Notes: generated by a model from the letters alone, not told the origin. A stretch of 64,000 nucleotides of DNA from Erigeron canadensis (GCF_010389155.1 NC_057764.1:39936275-40000274); one strand, 5' to 3'; shown: positions 10,932-29,851, counted from the first letter of the stretch. Made by a program: numbers and translations.

Positions 10932-12399
10932 TGATATGTCGTATTTTATGCCCATTTTCCATAGCTTAAAGTGGTCGATTAGTGAGGTTTACGAATCGTT
11001 TTCGTATGTAGTTGGTGCGTTTATGGTATTTGTCAGTGTTTCAGGAGGAAAAAAGGTACCTAAGCGATAATTTGAAGAAAACGAAGTTTCTGGAGCAAAA
11101 CGAGTGCTTACGGACGTTTTACGGGGCACGTAAGTGAAGATTAGAAGAAAGTCAAAGCTGGTCAATGCAAGTCAACGTAAAACTGCGACGCAGTGTGGTT
11201 ATGCGTCGCAATGATTATTGTCGAGGTTGAAACTGCTTCGCAGTTGCGTGAAACTGCGACGCAGTTAGACTATATACGACAGAGTGCCAGTCAATGAAAG
11301 TCAAGTCAACAGAAAAGTCAAAGTTGAAATTGCGACGCAGTTTAGCGCCGAATCTGCTGAATTTGGTCAGCATATAAATAGCTTGCAAAAACATTCCAAA
11401 AGCCTATCTTTGATATTCCAGACGATTTTGAGTCCTCTTTTTAGGGTTTTTCTAATATTTCATCAATTTGGAGGATCTAAGGCTTTATTGGAATTATATC
11501 GTTATTCGTTTTCAATCCTTTGTACTCGGTAACAATGAATTCCTTCATTTTGATTTGTTATTTCATATTTAATATGAGTGGCTAATCGCCTTTTCATCCA
11601 TCTTGATGGAGTGAGACATTATGTAGGGATTGCACAATATTTATTAATTCAAGTGATTTGATTTAACGTTTTGTCGTGATCTTAATCTATTAATTCTTTG
11701 TTATTCAATTATTGATTGCGGATAATTTGTATTCATTGCTTAGTGACGACTAGGATTTGGGTATAAGTTATTTTGATTGCTTGGTTAGAAGCAATTGGTT
11801 GTATGACGGGTACGGTAGAGGGTAATTAATATTCGATAAGAATTAACAGGTTGATGGTTGGGTACAATCGATAGGCAAAATTGTTATCTGAAATGACCAA
11901 AACCATTGTTAAACTAGAGAAGTTATAATAAGGCGTCTCGGGGTACCGGTCTTAATAATGAAACTAGTTTATACAAGAGAGTCGAACAAGTTGTTAACTT
12001 GACGGGTACGGGGTTGGCGATTAATTTGAGTCTCGGTCATTTAATCACTAAATTGAATTTGAACTTCATCAAACGTGCAGTCTTAACATTCTGTCGAGCG
12101 AAATCAAGATGGGTGACCTTTAAATTATTGTTTTCAGCAACAAACTTCTCTTTCGATTAATCCTCCGGGATTACTAACAAATTTTACTAACTACTTGCAA
12201 AGTGGCAATTCGGCCACAAAACCCCCATTTGACTTGAATCACTTAACATTTACAATTACTTATAGAAGTCCTTGTGAACGATCTCGGCTTACCAGTTTTT
12301 ACTATACTGCATGCGATCAGGTACACTGCTTGTGAGTGTGTAGTAGTCAGTCTTTCGGTAAATCGTGTTTATAAATTTAAAGCTAGATTTCACACATCA
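10932..12399 (+). mobile_element. Solo LTR 1 (1468 bp), family X
   Basis: Starts TGATATGTCG and ends GATTTCACACATCA, flanked by a perfect 5-bp duplication AACCC (10927-10931 and 12400-12404). No internal domain, primer-binding site or second LTR adjoins it, so it is a solo LTR from recombination. It aligns with the solo LTR at 56698-58323 over both ends (for example AGCTTTAAATTTATAAA near the 3' end). Near 11182-11341 it carries four copies of the palindrome ACTGCGACGCAGT or one-mismatch variants. Confidence 0.92.
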
Positions 12400-12404
12400 A
12401 ACCC

Positions 12405-13629
12405 CTACTATGTGAACTTTTCCAAATAAAATATGCATGTTATCATAAACTACATATTAACATTTCACGCATATAAATTGTGTTACCTTTTAGTTTAATT
12501 CCCATGTTACCACTAATGCATTGTGCGGGAGTGATCTAGCTATATGAACAAACATTGGATACATGATTATCAAATGAATAGTTTTAAGAAATACAGATGA
12601 TTCTAATTAACTTTATTTGTAATACTAACATTAGTGGTAAAATTATAAGAGTTAAACTAGCTATATTGGAAAATTAAAGCCTATTTACATTTAACTCGAT
12701 CATCCAGGCCAATGATCGATCAATCATGACTAACATTGATGGTAAAAAAGAAAAAGAAATTTGGATATGCTGTATTATTGCCAATTCAAAAAGTAGATGT
12801 CTTTTACTCTTTTCGGAAAATACGATACTATGCAATGACAAGTGGGACATTGTTTAATCATGAATCTTCAACTGAAAATGAACCTGAGTACCTGACTCTT
12901 TTTTTTAGTTAACCCGATCGAGTATCTGACCTTTTTTTATTTATTTACAATATATATATATATATATCTTTTATAATTTTATGTATACATATATGAACGT
13001 ACCATGAATATACCATTATTGCATTAAGCTTCAATTAAAAAAAGTCTATATATTGTGTGTATTCAAATCAAAAGATCGACTTAATTTTATAAAATTTTTA
13101 ATTGTATGTATGTAATGTTTGTCACGTTATCAAAAATTTAATCGAACACATACATATAAAATTATTGTTGAAAACGAGTTTTATAGATAGATTAATTCGA
13201 TCAATTCAGATGAAATGTTTTCTAGTAATAATTACCCGAGGCTTTATTGAATTTCAATTCACACACTTCCATTACTTTTCTATCCAGGCTATACTAGCTA
13301 CTTGTGATCATTTATAGTTGTGTTCTCTCATATATATATATATATATGGAGTTCATCATAACTAATTTATCTATCATATATATATACATCTACTACCTTT
13401 TCTCAAGTTCTACTCCTTGATATATCCAGCTCATATCTCTCTGTCTCATCACATATATATATATATATATATATACTCATAGCAATATTGTTCACACACA
13501 AACTCACAAACAATTTTTTATATATCTATAAACACTTTTGTTTTGTTCACATAATAATAAACTTAACCTAAAGGAATATATAAGCAAGCAAGCAAGCTAG
13601 GGTGGTCAAATTAAGGAGAAATTAATTAG
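12405..13629. promoter_or_regulatory. Carboxypeptidase gene 5' flank, AT-rich with TA microsatellites
   Basis: No gene. (TA)n tracts at 12950-12967, 13331-13347 and 13452-13474. TATATAAGC at about 13577 is a TATA-like candidate but lies only some 50 bp before the ATG; the longer (TA) tract near 13452 is an alternative. The promoter assignment is inferred from position. Confidence 0.4.
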
Positions 13630-19759
<6,130 letters not shown>

Positions 19760-22562
19760 AAGTAAAGATTTTGAAGCAATATGATCAACCCACAGAAAAG
19801 TCTATGGGTTATCTAGTAAGTATAGATATGATTGATTCAAATTTAAGTTTACATGGAAATTAACGTTGACTTGATAAGTAGTTCAATGACTTTCTGGTTG
19901 TTATCATACATGCATTGTGGGAAAATAATTTTACGAGTCATATATAAACTAAGAACTGTGATGTAAGATAAGGCATCATTTGAACACTTATTTTGTGAAA
20001 TCATAATTCGATACAAGGTGAATATTTATATGCAGCTTTAATACAACAAGAATCAAGAATAGCAACGCCAAGAATGAATACGTACTGGCCTATGCAATAT
20101 AAGACACATGATTGACTATAAAGTATGATTATCACTTCATGATTGAGCAAAACAAAGATTAAAATTATGAGGATATATAATAGTTGAACAAGTTAAAAAA
20201 GCATTAGAAATGTCAAATGATCCAATAGAATTGTGGTTTATAGTTTAAGGGAAACATAAAAATTTTTGTAAGGAAAAAGGGATGATAAGGAGGACCGAGA
20301 AATTATCATCATTGTTCATCATCGAAAACTAGAGATTGCTTAGTTACACGTTACAACACCACCATACCAGTAATCGAATTAAATAAGAAAATGTGAAGTT
20401 AAACAAATAAGTATGGAAAAATAGCCAAAGAGCTTGCACCTATATAGAGTATAGCAACAGGACACGGGAACAGAACAGCAGATCAAAATAGAGATGTAGT
20501 TGGCCATATTCAAATGTATCAGAATTGCTTCAGGTCTCAAGAAACTGTTGATCGAGTTCCTAATACACAGCTGCAAAAGGAAAAAGATCATGATAATATA
20601 TGCTTAGAAACATTCTTTATCACGTATGAATAAAATGTTACGGGTCTGATCCTGTTGGCCCATTCAATGTGGGTTGAAACTATGAATTCTAGGAAAGCAA
20701 GAAAAACATTTTTTGATACATATGGAGCAAAACTTTGACAAATTGCAACACAACCTTCTAACTTTGTTTCTTTCTTCTAATACCACTTTTAACAATTAAT
20801 ACTACTTTGATATTCTCTATTACTCACCTCAACTGGTTTTCAAACTTAACTATTTGTCACCAACTGCTGACCTTGGTGACTAAACAAAGACTGAAATGAC
20901 CAAATTAACCTTTTCTTTTGCTTGTTGGAAGAAAAGTTATCTTCTTTTGCATATTTACACAGACATTATAATTTGATAGGAATAAAGAATGATGCATACA
21001 TTGATATTCATGTACCTGAAAGCTAAGAAAATGACATGTATCTTCCATGATTGAGATTTAAACCAGAATTACCTTTTTACCCTTTGGAAAGATAAGATGA
21101 CAAAGGTTGTCAAAACACACTTTCACCAAAATTACAATACCAACCCTTAAGTTTTTTCTTTTGCTTTCTTATCCCAAGTTCAGCTGGTTAAAAAAAAATA
21201 AAATTTAGAGTTCTCTGTCAGGGAAGTGCATCAGCCATGATGGGTAAAACAAATATATATGAAAATATGAAGATCGGAAATAACAAAAAAGAAAAGAAAA
21301 GAGAGGTGCTTGGTGGACATGACTATTTGGTGGAAAAAAGAAGAGATTCTTTTGTTTAACTTTTCTTTGCCACCTTCCCCAACTACCACTACTAATTAAC
21401 TATGCCATTATTATCATTATCTTTAAAAAGTTAAAACATACAATGATATCCAAACCAGAAAGTTAAGAAATTGGCCTGGATTTTGTACGATAAAATTACC
21501 ATCTTATCCTTGGAGGACTTTGAATGAATAAAATAGTGTATTAATCTATAGTCTACACTCTATACTAGTACTAGCATACTTTATAGTGGGCACATTCAGA
21601 AGACTTTCATGACTCTATTTGAAGGAATCTTTCAAAGAATGAAGAGGGCAAAATAGTAATTATCTATACGTAGATATATAGATAACCATCACAATCGCAT
21701 TAAAATAAAACCAGCAAGGGAAGCCAGGCCTAAAAACAAAGGTACTACCAACAACTGCAACAGATCAGAGGAAACACAGCACTCATCATCCCTATCACTC
21801 TCTCTAAAATTAAAAAAAATATAATATAAAAAAATATATATTATATTAAAATGATTCTTTTTCTGCTTCTTTCTGTCTTCCCATTATATACAGACAATAC
21901 CCACAAACAAGAAAGAAAGAAAAATGGAAACTTTAACATATCCATCATCAAAAGACAAATAAATAAGAGTCTACATACGCCACCCATATATCTTCTCCAT
22001 GTCTCTTCAGTGGCCCATTTGGACCAAAATTTATGTTGAAAAGATATTATTATATGAAAGAAAGAAATCATGAGAAGAAAGATGTCTAATGTCTTCAAAC
22101 TCCAACCCAACCAAACCCACCTCACACACAAACAGTCTTTACACACATCACACATAAACAAATTTGACATAACAGACTTTCTAATTATATTTATTCCAGA
22201 AATACCCTTCTGCAACCCCCCAAAATCTCCATCTTCATCACTTCATTGTCTACCAAACCAACCAAATTTCATGGGCTTTTTGGGTCTTTCTCTTTGGTCA
22301 GAGTTTCATCACCATCAACAGAGAAAGAAAAAAAAAAAGCAAGAAACTTCTCACCCATTCCACCCCATCTTTATTTCTTTCTTTAACTCTTTCTTCCCCA
22401 CACACATATACATTTACATACACACATCCTAAATCTCTATCTTTCTCTCTCTCTTTCTCCATCACATCCTTTTTCAACTCATTTTTCTCTCTTTTTTTTT
22501 TTACATTTTTTGATCATTTTGATATCTTTTCCAAAGTGGGTATTGAAGAAAGTTAAGATCTG
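19760..22562. other. Intergenic DNA and 5' UTR of the next gene
   Basis: No conserved ORF. From about 21,700 on, the sequence is pyrimidine-rich with CT tracts (22436-22500), as in many plant leader regions. If transcription starts before 22271, a 53-codon upstream ORF beginning MGFLGLSLWSEFHHH (22271-22432) would precede the main start; this is inference. Confidence 0.45.
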
Positions 22563-24204
22563 ATGAGTAAAAAGATGAAAGGTGTTGCCTTTAATCCATC
22601 ATCTTCTCATGTTTCTTATGAAGATGTTAGGTCAAGATTTAAGTATCAGACACTTATCCAAGATTTCTTTGAGTTACAAAAGGTATCATCTTTTTTCTCT
22701 ATTTTCTTTTTGTGATATATTGTTATATGCTTCAGGATTCTTTATTTGTGTTTTCATATGGTTTTGATCGTATGATTTGATATCTAATATTTGATATTAT
22801 TATGTGTGATCTTTTTGGTATACCTTATTAGATTAGATCTGTTGTTTTCAGTCAAGATTCTTGGAAAAAAAGTTCACTTCTTTTTCAATAGTTGAGTTTT
22901 ATCTATGTGTTACCTTTTGTGTTTTGTATTATTTCGTTTGGTCGTTTCAGTGTGTTGCAATTTTTTGGGGTTATGGTTAGGGTTTGAACTGAAATTGTTT
23001 GATTAGACTATAATTCATGAGTGATTGGCATAATTTTCTTGTAATTTGTGGCTTTTCTAAGCTAGAGAAGGGTATTTATGTCATAAATCTTTTGTGATCT
23101 TACAAAGATCATTGGTTGGGTTTCTCTGTTATATACCAGAATTATAAATGATAGCAGTTTCGAATTACCAGTATAGTATTTTTGATAAATTGATGGACTT
23201 GATATAGGAAACAGATGTTGCAAGAAACAACTTGGTGGTCATGAAGCAAAGGAAACAGACTTTAGAAGCCGAAGTTAGGTATGATCAATTTCGCACATAC
23301 TCCATTGAAAGAATTGCTTCATTTTCGCATATTGTCCATTGAAAGAATAGCTTTTAGTCAAGATTTTTTTAATTTGAATTCACATCAAGTTTGCAACTGT
23401 TAAAAAACTGAATTCTTATTCATGGTTCACCCAGGTTCTTGAGGAGAAGACGCAAATTTCTACTGAAAACAAGATCATCAACTCCACAACAATGGCAATC
23501 ACAGAATATGGAAACAACCCAATACAGGAAAAACAAGAAAGAGAAGTTTAACCCAAAAAAGGATGCAACTTTGCCCAATTTGCCCCCAATTCACAACCTC
23601 AAACAAAAGGGAAGAGTGTATATTGAGAAGAAAAACATGGTTCCAAGTAGACCACCCATTGTTTTTGACTTGGATCAAAGTGTTAATATGCATGGTGTCA
23701 ATCTAAACCAAAGGGTAATAGGAAACATGTCTCCTGGTGCGGAATTTAGTCAGAAAGAAAGCGGTATTAGTGGTAAAGAAGCCGCAGTTCAAGCAAGAGC
23801 TCCTATATTTGACTTGAACCAGATATCAGTAAGTTAATGAACTTCATTGAACCATGACAGGTTTTGTTACAATGGTCTAAAAATTTATCAAACTGTAAAC
23901 GTTACATTCAAATATAGTATGCATTAAAAATTAATGAAAAAGATGATCAACTCTGAATGCTAAACTGTACACATATTGGTTACTTGTTCTATGCTAAACT
24001 GTACACATATTGGTTACTTGTTCTAACGGGTTTATTGATTGTCAGATGGAAGAAGAAGAAGAAGCACAAGAGAGCTTTGAGGATCAAAGAAAAGAACAAA
24101 CCGACTTAAAGCTGTCGATTTGCCGAAATGTTGGTGATGGTTCGACAAATCGTTCAGGAAAAAGGAAGATCTCATGGCAAGATCCTGTGGCTTTAAGGGT
24201 ATGA
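22563..24204 (+). CDS. Plant-specific protein of unknown function, four exons
   Basis: Exons 22563-22682, 23208-23278, 23435-23828, 24046-24204; GT-AG junctions with consistent phases, 247 residues. The N-terminus has FKYQTLIQDFFELQKETD followed by a short coiled coil (ARNNLVVMKQRKQTLEAEV) and a basic RFLRRRRKFLLK patch, a likely nuclear signal. The middle is low complexity and repeats (I/V)FDL(D/N)Q twice (VFDLDQ, IFDLNQ). The C-terminus ends KISWQDPVALRV. The Leu-rich coiled coil plus the terminal WQD.VALRV motif recalls a conserved plant family without assigned function; FDLN-type motifs resemble EAR-like repression motifs only loosely. Molecular role unknown. The start is the first ATG after a CT-rich leader and gives a full exon-1 frame. 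Confidence 0.85.
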
Positions 24205-25390
24205 ACTGATAATAAACTAGGTGGATTAGGTAAAATCAACATAGTGCAAGACCAAGACTTTAACTTTTACTTGGTCAGCAGTTATGGTTATATTGATCTT
24301 TTGACGGTAATTTAATGGCTAAAAACAAGCGTATGTAAAGAAAGCTTTATTGATTGTTTTGTTCTTTTCTGTTTTGGCTGGAGATGCAAACAATATGAAT
24401 GATTGAAGGAATCAAAATTATGTATATGTTGGATTAATCTTGTGTTGACCTCTTTTGGCTGAGTAAACAAGATACCTGGATATATCAAAATCATGTATAT
24501 GCAGATATGCTATGGTTCATTTTTTTTATGCATCTTTTTTTTTTGTCTTCAGATCCCTATCATTGGTTTAATGTATTGTTAAGGTGAATATCCAGTCTAT
24601 TGATAAGGTGAAAAAAATACTAAAGTAATTGTGATTGTTGCCAACAGGGAAAAACCAATCTGCAACCTGATCATGTCATCATGGTTTTTTAAATTTTGGT
24701 AGATTGTAAACATTTCCTGGCTTGAGTCAAGTTGGAGAGATCTTAACCTTTGAATGAAAATCAATGGTCAAGATTTAAATATCATCTTTGAATCTTGGCC
24801 CTTGAGTTTTATCCAAAGGCCAACTTGAGAGAATCCCCTCCCATTTGCCCGTATCACAACAAAATTGTTTCTCTTGTTGTATTGGTTATAAACTTGTAAA
24901 TAAGGACTCGTATAATTTAGCTTCTTGTGTCAAAGGAATATACAATTATACAATTAGTTGACCTGGCTTGGTCTCTTTCACTTTGACTTGTCTGTATTTC
25001 AAGTTTGGATTAATTTGCCCATAATCATAGATGAAAGTACCAGAAAATTATAAGCAGCAAAAATCTTTTTAACTTTTTACGCACTTGAATCACTTTGGGC
25101 TTTATATTGTTTAATGAGAAGGAAATAAAACCAAGTAAAAAGATTAAAAAATAGCAGAGTTAAATAACAAGTTAATTGCTGGGTGTATAAACTTTATTGA
25201 TAGAAGGAATAACTACAAACGAACCTTATAGATAGATACAAGAAACTACAACAAGCAACTTTTAAGTTGATACAAGAAATATCGTCTACAACAAACTAAA
25301 TAGTATCAGTCGATAATTTGATCAACAAGAGTAGAACCTCCACGCCAATTCTAAGAAAGAAAGATCGTACGTACAGTGACTAATTATCAC
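24205..25390. other. Intergenic DNA between convergent genes
   Basis: 3' flanks of the genes on either side. AT-rich, no ORF of note, apart from the small hairpin at 24722-24832. Confidence 0.5.
24722..24832. repeat. Short foldback hairpin (about 110 bp)
   Basis: GTCAAGTTGGAGAGATCTTA at the left pairs imperfectly with the reverse complement of the right end (CTCTCAAGTTGGCCTTTGGA); TCAAGATTTAAA also pairs with its partner near the loop. It could be a very small MITE or a transcribed hairpin in the 3' flank of the preceding gene. Confidence 0.5.
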
Positions 25391-25393
25391 TTT

Positions 25394-25882
25394 TTATCTC
25401 ATCGACATCAAAGTTCTTACACGCGACTCTCGTTCAGCTTTTTTAGCCGCGGGTGTTCTCTTCAATCTAGCTAACTCCTGCATATACAGTGTATGAACAT
25501 CTTCAATCGAATCGAGCAGTGCTTTGAGTGTCAAAATCTCCGATTCTCCTCCACCTTGACTGTTATCCACAAAAGATTGCGTATCTTGCTGAGCAGCAGG
25601 AGGCCTTGGTGTAGTAGTAGTAGTCACACCACGATTCTTGCTGCGTTTCACCTCCGGAGTTCCAAACAGACGCCTTGGTGTCACACCGACATGGCGTGGC
25701 ACCACCACCACCTCTGAATTTTGAATTAGAGGCGGCCTTGGGGTTGGTGTCACCACCACCAACGGATTTTCAAAGAGCGGCCTTGGGGTTCGTGGCGTCG
25801 AACCATCAGCATTAAGAATAATATTACGTTGTTCCACCACTGGAGTTCCAAACACATGCGTTCGACCTGCTTGACGCTCCAT
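25394..25882 (-). CDS. Unrecognised Pro/Thr-rich protein, 162 residues
   Basis: A single-exon frame from ATG at 25882 to TAA at 25394. It contains repeated TPRPLF/TPRPPL-like units: STPRTPRPLFENPLVVV, TPTPRPPLIQNSEVVVV, VTPRRLFGTPEVKRSKN and TTPRPPAAQQ. A likely helical C-terminus follows (LKALLDSIEDVHTLYMQELA) with a basic end. The repeats and the helix suggest a disordered scaffold with an interaction helix, but I recognise no family. Reading the other strand gives only a shorter frame. A TATATATAG sequence near 25990 (minus orientation, about 105 bp upstream of ATG) is a plausible TATA box. The ordered repeats and the length without a stop support a real gene. Confidence 0.65.
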   Translation of the reverse strand: MERQAGRTHVFGTPVVEQRNIILNADGSTPRTPRPLFENPLVVVTPTPRPPLIQNSEVVVVPRHVGVTPRRLFGTPEVKRSKNRGVTTTTTPRPPAAQQDTQSFVDNSQGGGESEILTLKALLDSIEDVHTLYMQELARLKRTPAAKKAERESRVRTLMSMR

Positions 25883-26417
25883 TCAATTCAATTCGACTTT
25901 CTAATAAATTCGTTCGTTTTTTTAGTTTTTGGAATTAAATTCGTACACGTTTTGGTTTATTCCCCTGATTTTAGTTTAATATAATCTATATATAGAAATA
26001 AAGTTTCCTTATTCGATTAATTTATTACGAGTACTTGTGTGGCAAATGTGTTTTATATAGGTCGTTGGGTATCTATTATGTATTTCCATCTTTTCTTATT
26101 TACATAATTACATCTACATAAATAAATCATAATCCAATCCCCGGTGAATTAAGATTTGGCCCAATATATAAAAGCCCAAATAAAAAGGCTTTTTTGGTTT
26201 TCCCTGACCAAATGGGTTTCTAACCTTCAATTATTGTCATGTTTACAAAATAGTTATAGGGGAAATGATATGTACTGTACACCAATATGTACAACTAAGA
26301 AGAAAATTAAAAAAATAATTACAAATTTAACCTTCAATTATGAACTAAAACCTCCCCTCATAATACCCTTGCAGTACACATAAATATGTACCGTTGCAGT
26401 ACATATATTAACCCCTT
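25883..26417. other. Promoter side of the preceding gene, AT-rich
   Basis: Holds the TATA-like TATATATAG near 25990 on the minus strand and otherwise no gene. Confidence 0.45.
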
Positions 26418-26427
26418 TTTAATTTTT

Positions 26428-27366
26428 GGAATAACTGCAGAAAATAGAAAGCATCTTTCAACCAATTCACGAAAATAGCAGTGACCTTTAAAAGTTTTGT
26501 TTTTTAGAAATGAACATTCATTTATTACCGAAAATAGCAACATTTGACACGTGGACAAGGTGACGTGGACATTTTTTGATTATGTGGCATTTTTAATGAC
26601 GTGTCATTCTTTATAACACAGAAAATAGAATGGACCTTTCAAACAATACGAAAATAGCAATGACCTTTAAAAGTTAATTTTTAGCAATGAACTTTAATTT
26701 ATAGTCGGATTACTAGAACACCTCGTCGGTGTTGGATGTGGAGATGGTTTTTTCTTCGATTTCTTCAACTAACTTAGAAACCGTCGACAGTTTGTTCGAG
26801 TTCGAGAAAACCTCTGGACCTTCGCCATCTGGATCTATCTCATGTGTGGACAAACTCTTCTTAAACGAACCAAATATTGCCTATGAAACTCTCGTCTCAC
26901 CTGAACATCCGCAGGATCTCTCTCCGACGAAAACAAAGGCGTTTTGACATCTAGTTTTAGAGATTTTAAAACTCGAGATAGACGAAGAAGATATAGATCT
27001 ATGTGTCCTTTATGATTTTCTTACACAACTTCTCAATGCTTGAAAATGGAAGAGACACAACAAAAATAAATGAAAAGAAGGTGAAATTAGTTTCAGAATA
27101 TAATGACGAGAAAAAATACCTTGCCGGAACCGAAACTGAAACGAAGCCATTTTGGGGGGAAATGACACGACTGATAAAAATGAAATAGTAAATAAATAAA
27201 ATATAATGTCACGTAATCAAAAATGTCCACATCACCATGTCTACGTGTCAAATGTTGCTATTTCCGGTAATAAATGAAAGTTCATTTCTAAATAACAAAA
27301 CTTGTAAAAGTCACTGTTATTTTCGTGAATTAGTCGAAAGGTGTTTTCTATTTTCAACAGTTATCC
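26428..27366. mobile_element. Non-autonomous Mutator-like element M1 (939 bp)
   Basis: Long inverted termini: the left begins GGAATAACTGCAGAAAATAG and the right end mirrors it (GTGTTTTCTATTTTCAACAG, then TTATCC). Inverted identity continues for roughly 150-200 bp. TTTAATTTTT is present at both flanks (26418-26427 and 27367-27376), a 9-10 bp duplication as expected for Mutator elements. Inside the left arm the terminal motif is repeated in direct orientation (near 26618-26690). The centre encodes a short frame shared with M2. No transposase. Confidence 0.9.
26729..26947 (+). other. Conserved short frame in M1 core
   Basis: MLDVEMVFSSISSTN, then ETVDSLFEFEKTSGPSPS, then VDKLFLNEPNIAYETLVSPE. 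The sibling element M2 has a similar frame (LFEFELTSGPPLFES, SSVDELFLNGPDPAYKTLVSP) at 30424-30630. The codon-like match between elements suggests a captured host exon fragment or a conserved internal segment. No known domain. Confidence 0.4.
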
Positions 27367-27395
27367 TTTAATTTTTCATTAAGGTATATTTATTT

Positions 27396-28101
27396 TTGCC
27401 ATTAGATGGCAAAAATATAAAAAAAAAAAAAAGCTACAGTATAACTTAAATTGCAAGTATGGTTTTATCCTACCCATTAGATAAAAGGATGTCAACTACT
27501 GTATTATTTTTTTTTATCATAAATAGTCATAACTTTTATCATAAAGCTGAGGAATATATTTTTATACATATTAATTTTTACGTAGTTAATATTTTCCTAA
27601 GCCTATAAATAAAATTTTCATATCATAGAATTTATTAATTATTAGCTATCTAATTATCTAAATACATAAAATTCAGAGATTGTTAATATGAAAAGTAAAA
27701 AAAAATTAGTAAAAATAATAGTTAATTATATTTAATATTTTATTTTTTTGTTATATGAAAGTAAAAATAATAAATATAGATGCGGAAAGTAAGAGTCTCA
27801 TATGACTTACCATATTTTTAAGACACATTATTACGTATATGGAAACTAAACTACATAAGTTCAGTGGTGGATCCACCATTAGGACTATATATTATCACAA
27901 ATCATGTTATCATATACTTTCTTGGTGCTGCATGTACTTTCTGTCATATTATGCTTTAAACTTATAAAATGCATGTATCACGAACTAATTATAAATGTCA
28001 TATTGCAGTGATGATCTTATCCAAAATGCTCGGTCCGTTGGCGCCTTCCTCGACATCTTCAAGCTCGAGGTCTCGAGTTACAGAGCTAGCAGGATCCTAT
28101 A
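27396..28101 (+). pseudogene. DUF630/632 fragment D: upstream block plus intron 1/exon 2 piece
   Basis: The upstream block 27640-27850 matches the upstream region of copy B (31150-31330), for example CATATTTTTAAGACACATTA. It then jumps to sequence like intron 1 of copy B (27895-28008, TATTATCACAAATCATGTTA) and exon 2 (28009-28101, from TCTTATCCAAAATGCTCGG to GCTAGCAGGATCCTAT). Exon 1 is missing and homology stops before the rest of exon 2, so no product is possible. A 78-bp start (27396-27474) also matches the sequence beside the OTU gene at 38590-38667. Confidence 0.85.
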
Positions 28102-28307
28102 ATAGCTGGATCCTAATTAATTGAAGATTAGGTCCGTACCGTGGATTTTAGTTACCCTGTGCGTTAAGATAAATTGGGCCCTCTAAACATCGAAAATTAT
28201 TCATTAAATAATAAAAAGATAGTAAGTGTGTGTATGTATAGAGATACTTGCAATTAGATTATAATTGAGAAAATCAAATGCATGTAATGAAACATGCTTA
28301 AACATTA

Positions 28308-28564
28308 CTACCTCCGTCCCATTAAAAGTGTCCAATTTTGTTTTGTCAAAGTCTTTCTTTTGTATCTTTGACCATAAATATCTTTTATTGCATTATATAA
28401 TATTTGATGAAAGTTATACTCAATGAAAACATATCGAAAGCTCTATCAACTCATATAACTTTTATCAAATATTATACATAATAAATAAAAATATTTAAAG
28501 TCAAAGTTGCGAGACAAAGACTTTGAAAATTCAAAAGTGGACACTTTTGATGGGACGGATGGAG
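28308..28564. mobile_element. Stowaway-like MITE (257 bp)
   Basis: Termini CTACCTCCGTCCCATTAAAA and (reverse complement) CTCCATCCGTCCCATCAAAA pair well. TA flanks both ends (28306-28307 and 28565-28566). Same family type and size as the element at 2190. Confidence 0.92.
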
Positions 28565-28566
28565 TA

Positions 28567-29690
28567 TTTATTACACATAGCATTAATAGCACGATAAGTA
28601 TAATATATATATATATATATATTGTGGTACATTTTAAGGATATTAACACTATTATATATATAGATAGATATATCAAAATAACTTATAGCAACCTATATAA
28701 TTAAATGATTCAGAATTTATGCTTTTAGTAAAACCTATTTTTCTAATTTCAAATGTATGTAAATTAACTATTCATATAATATTATAACTGAAATAAATAA
28801 GTTAAAATATACATGAAATAAATAAAACTAGCCACTTCAGAACTGACAGTACATACTCCATGACCTATGGGCTTAATTAAAAACTTTGGACCAATAGATA
28901 TATAACATGTTAATAAAGATTTGGTGCCCACCAAAATTTTGGTACCCTGCTCTAGTGGGCAGCTTGCGCCTATTTATCACTAGGCCTGTTGAAAATCTTT
29001 GAACACCTAACCCTACTTACAAATCTTCGGTTCTTGAGTTGTCTAAAATCTTTTCTAAAACTATCTTAGATAATTTTTGACCGAAACATTAGATATGACA
29101 AACACCTGCCGAAATTCCAACAATTGCAAATCAAGTATGTTAGATACAACAAGTATTGGGTGAAAGGTGCACGTAGGACTGTAGATTCATATGCACAAAA
29201 GGTGAATGAGGAGTTGGCACACAACCCCAAACACAATCCAAAACCCAAATACAAACTAGGGTCAACCCATACGTCCCCTAACACCATTATACGACCAACG
29301 AAGATGAGACGCCGTAACTGATCACACTGCTACGGAAGTGTCGCGCCATCAGTGCCACAATGACGTGCATATGGTACCCCCATAGGTGGTTAATAACCCG
29401 TATACCCAAAGTTGATAATCAAAAAGCTAATGTCAAAGGAACCAATAATTCAGGTTGTCACAATATCAAAGGCACATATAACATGATAACAAATGAGCAA
29501 ATATAGTGCTATTCAATTCTAAGGATACAATAACAAAGAAGCGCTAACAAAGATATTGAAATTTATTTTCTAAGTAAGGTAAATAAATCTAAAAGGAAAA
29601 TGAAGAAAAAATGTTGATTTAAAATAAAAAAATTTCAAACAAATAAACAAAAAGATTGTTATGCATCTAGCTTACTTGTTTCATTGTATA
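28567..29690. other. Intergenic AT-rich DNA
   Basis: A (TA)n tract at about 28600-28622. A plus-strand frame at 29124-29321 (KHNPKPKYKLGSTHTSPNT, then RPTKMRRRN) reads like a short gene or transposon fragment but has no recognised domain. Nothing else is supported. Confidence 0.4.
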
Positions 29691-29850
29691 TAAAAAGATG
29701 TCACTAGTTATTTTTTTTTCATAAGTAGTCATAATTTTTTTAAAATTTTTTGAGGAATATACATTTTATACACTTTGATGACAATTTTACAGATTGTGTA
29801 GTTAACATTTTCCTAAAATTATAAATAAAGTTTTCATATCATAATACTTA
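29690..29850. repeat. Duplicated upstream block shared with fragment D
   Basis: Aligns with 27480-27640 (shared AATATATTTTTATAC/AATATACATTTTATAC, GTAGTTAA, ATTTTCCTAA, TTTTCATATCATA). With 31110-31330 it shows that the upstream DNA of copies B and D is one duplicated segment, later split by the SINE and element M2. Confidence 0.75.
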
Positions 29851-29851
29851 T

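Noticed and set aside
11284..11532. 82-codon ORF in solo LTR 1
   Set aside because: Lies inside an LTR and has no homolog in the related LTR 2.
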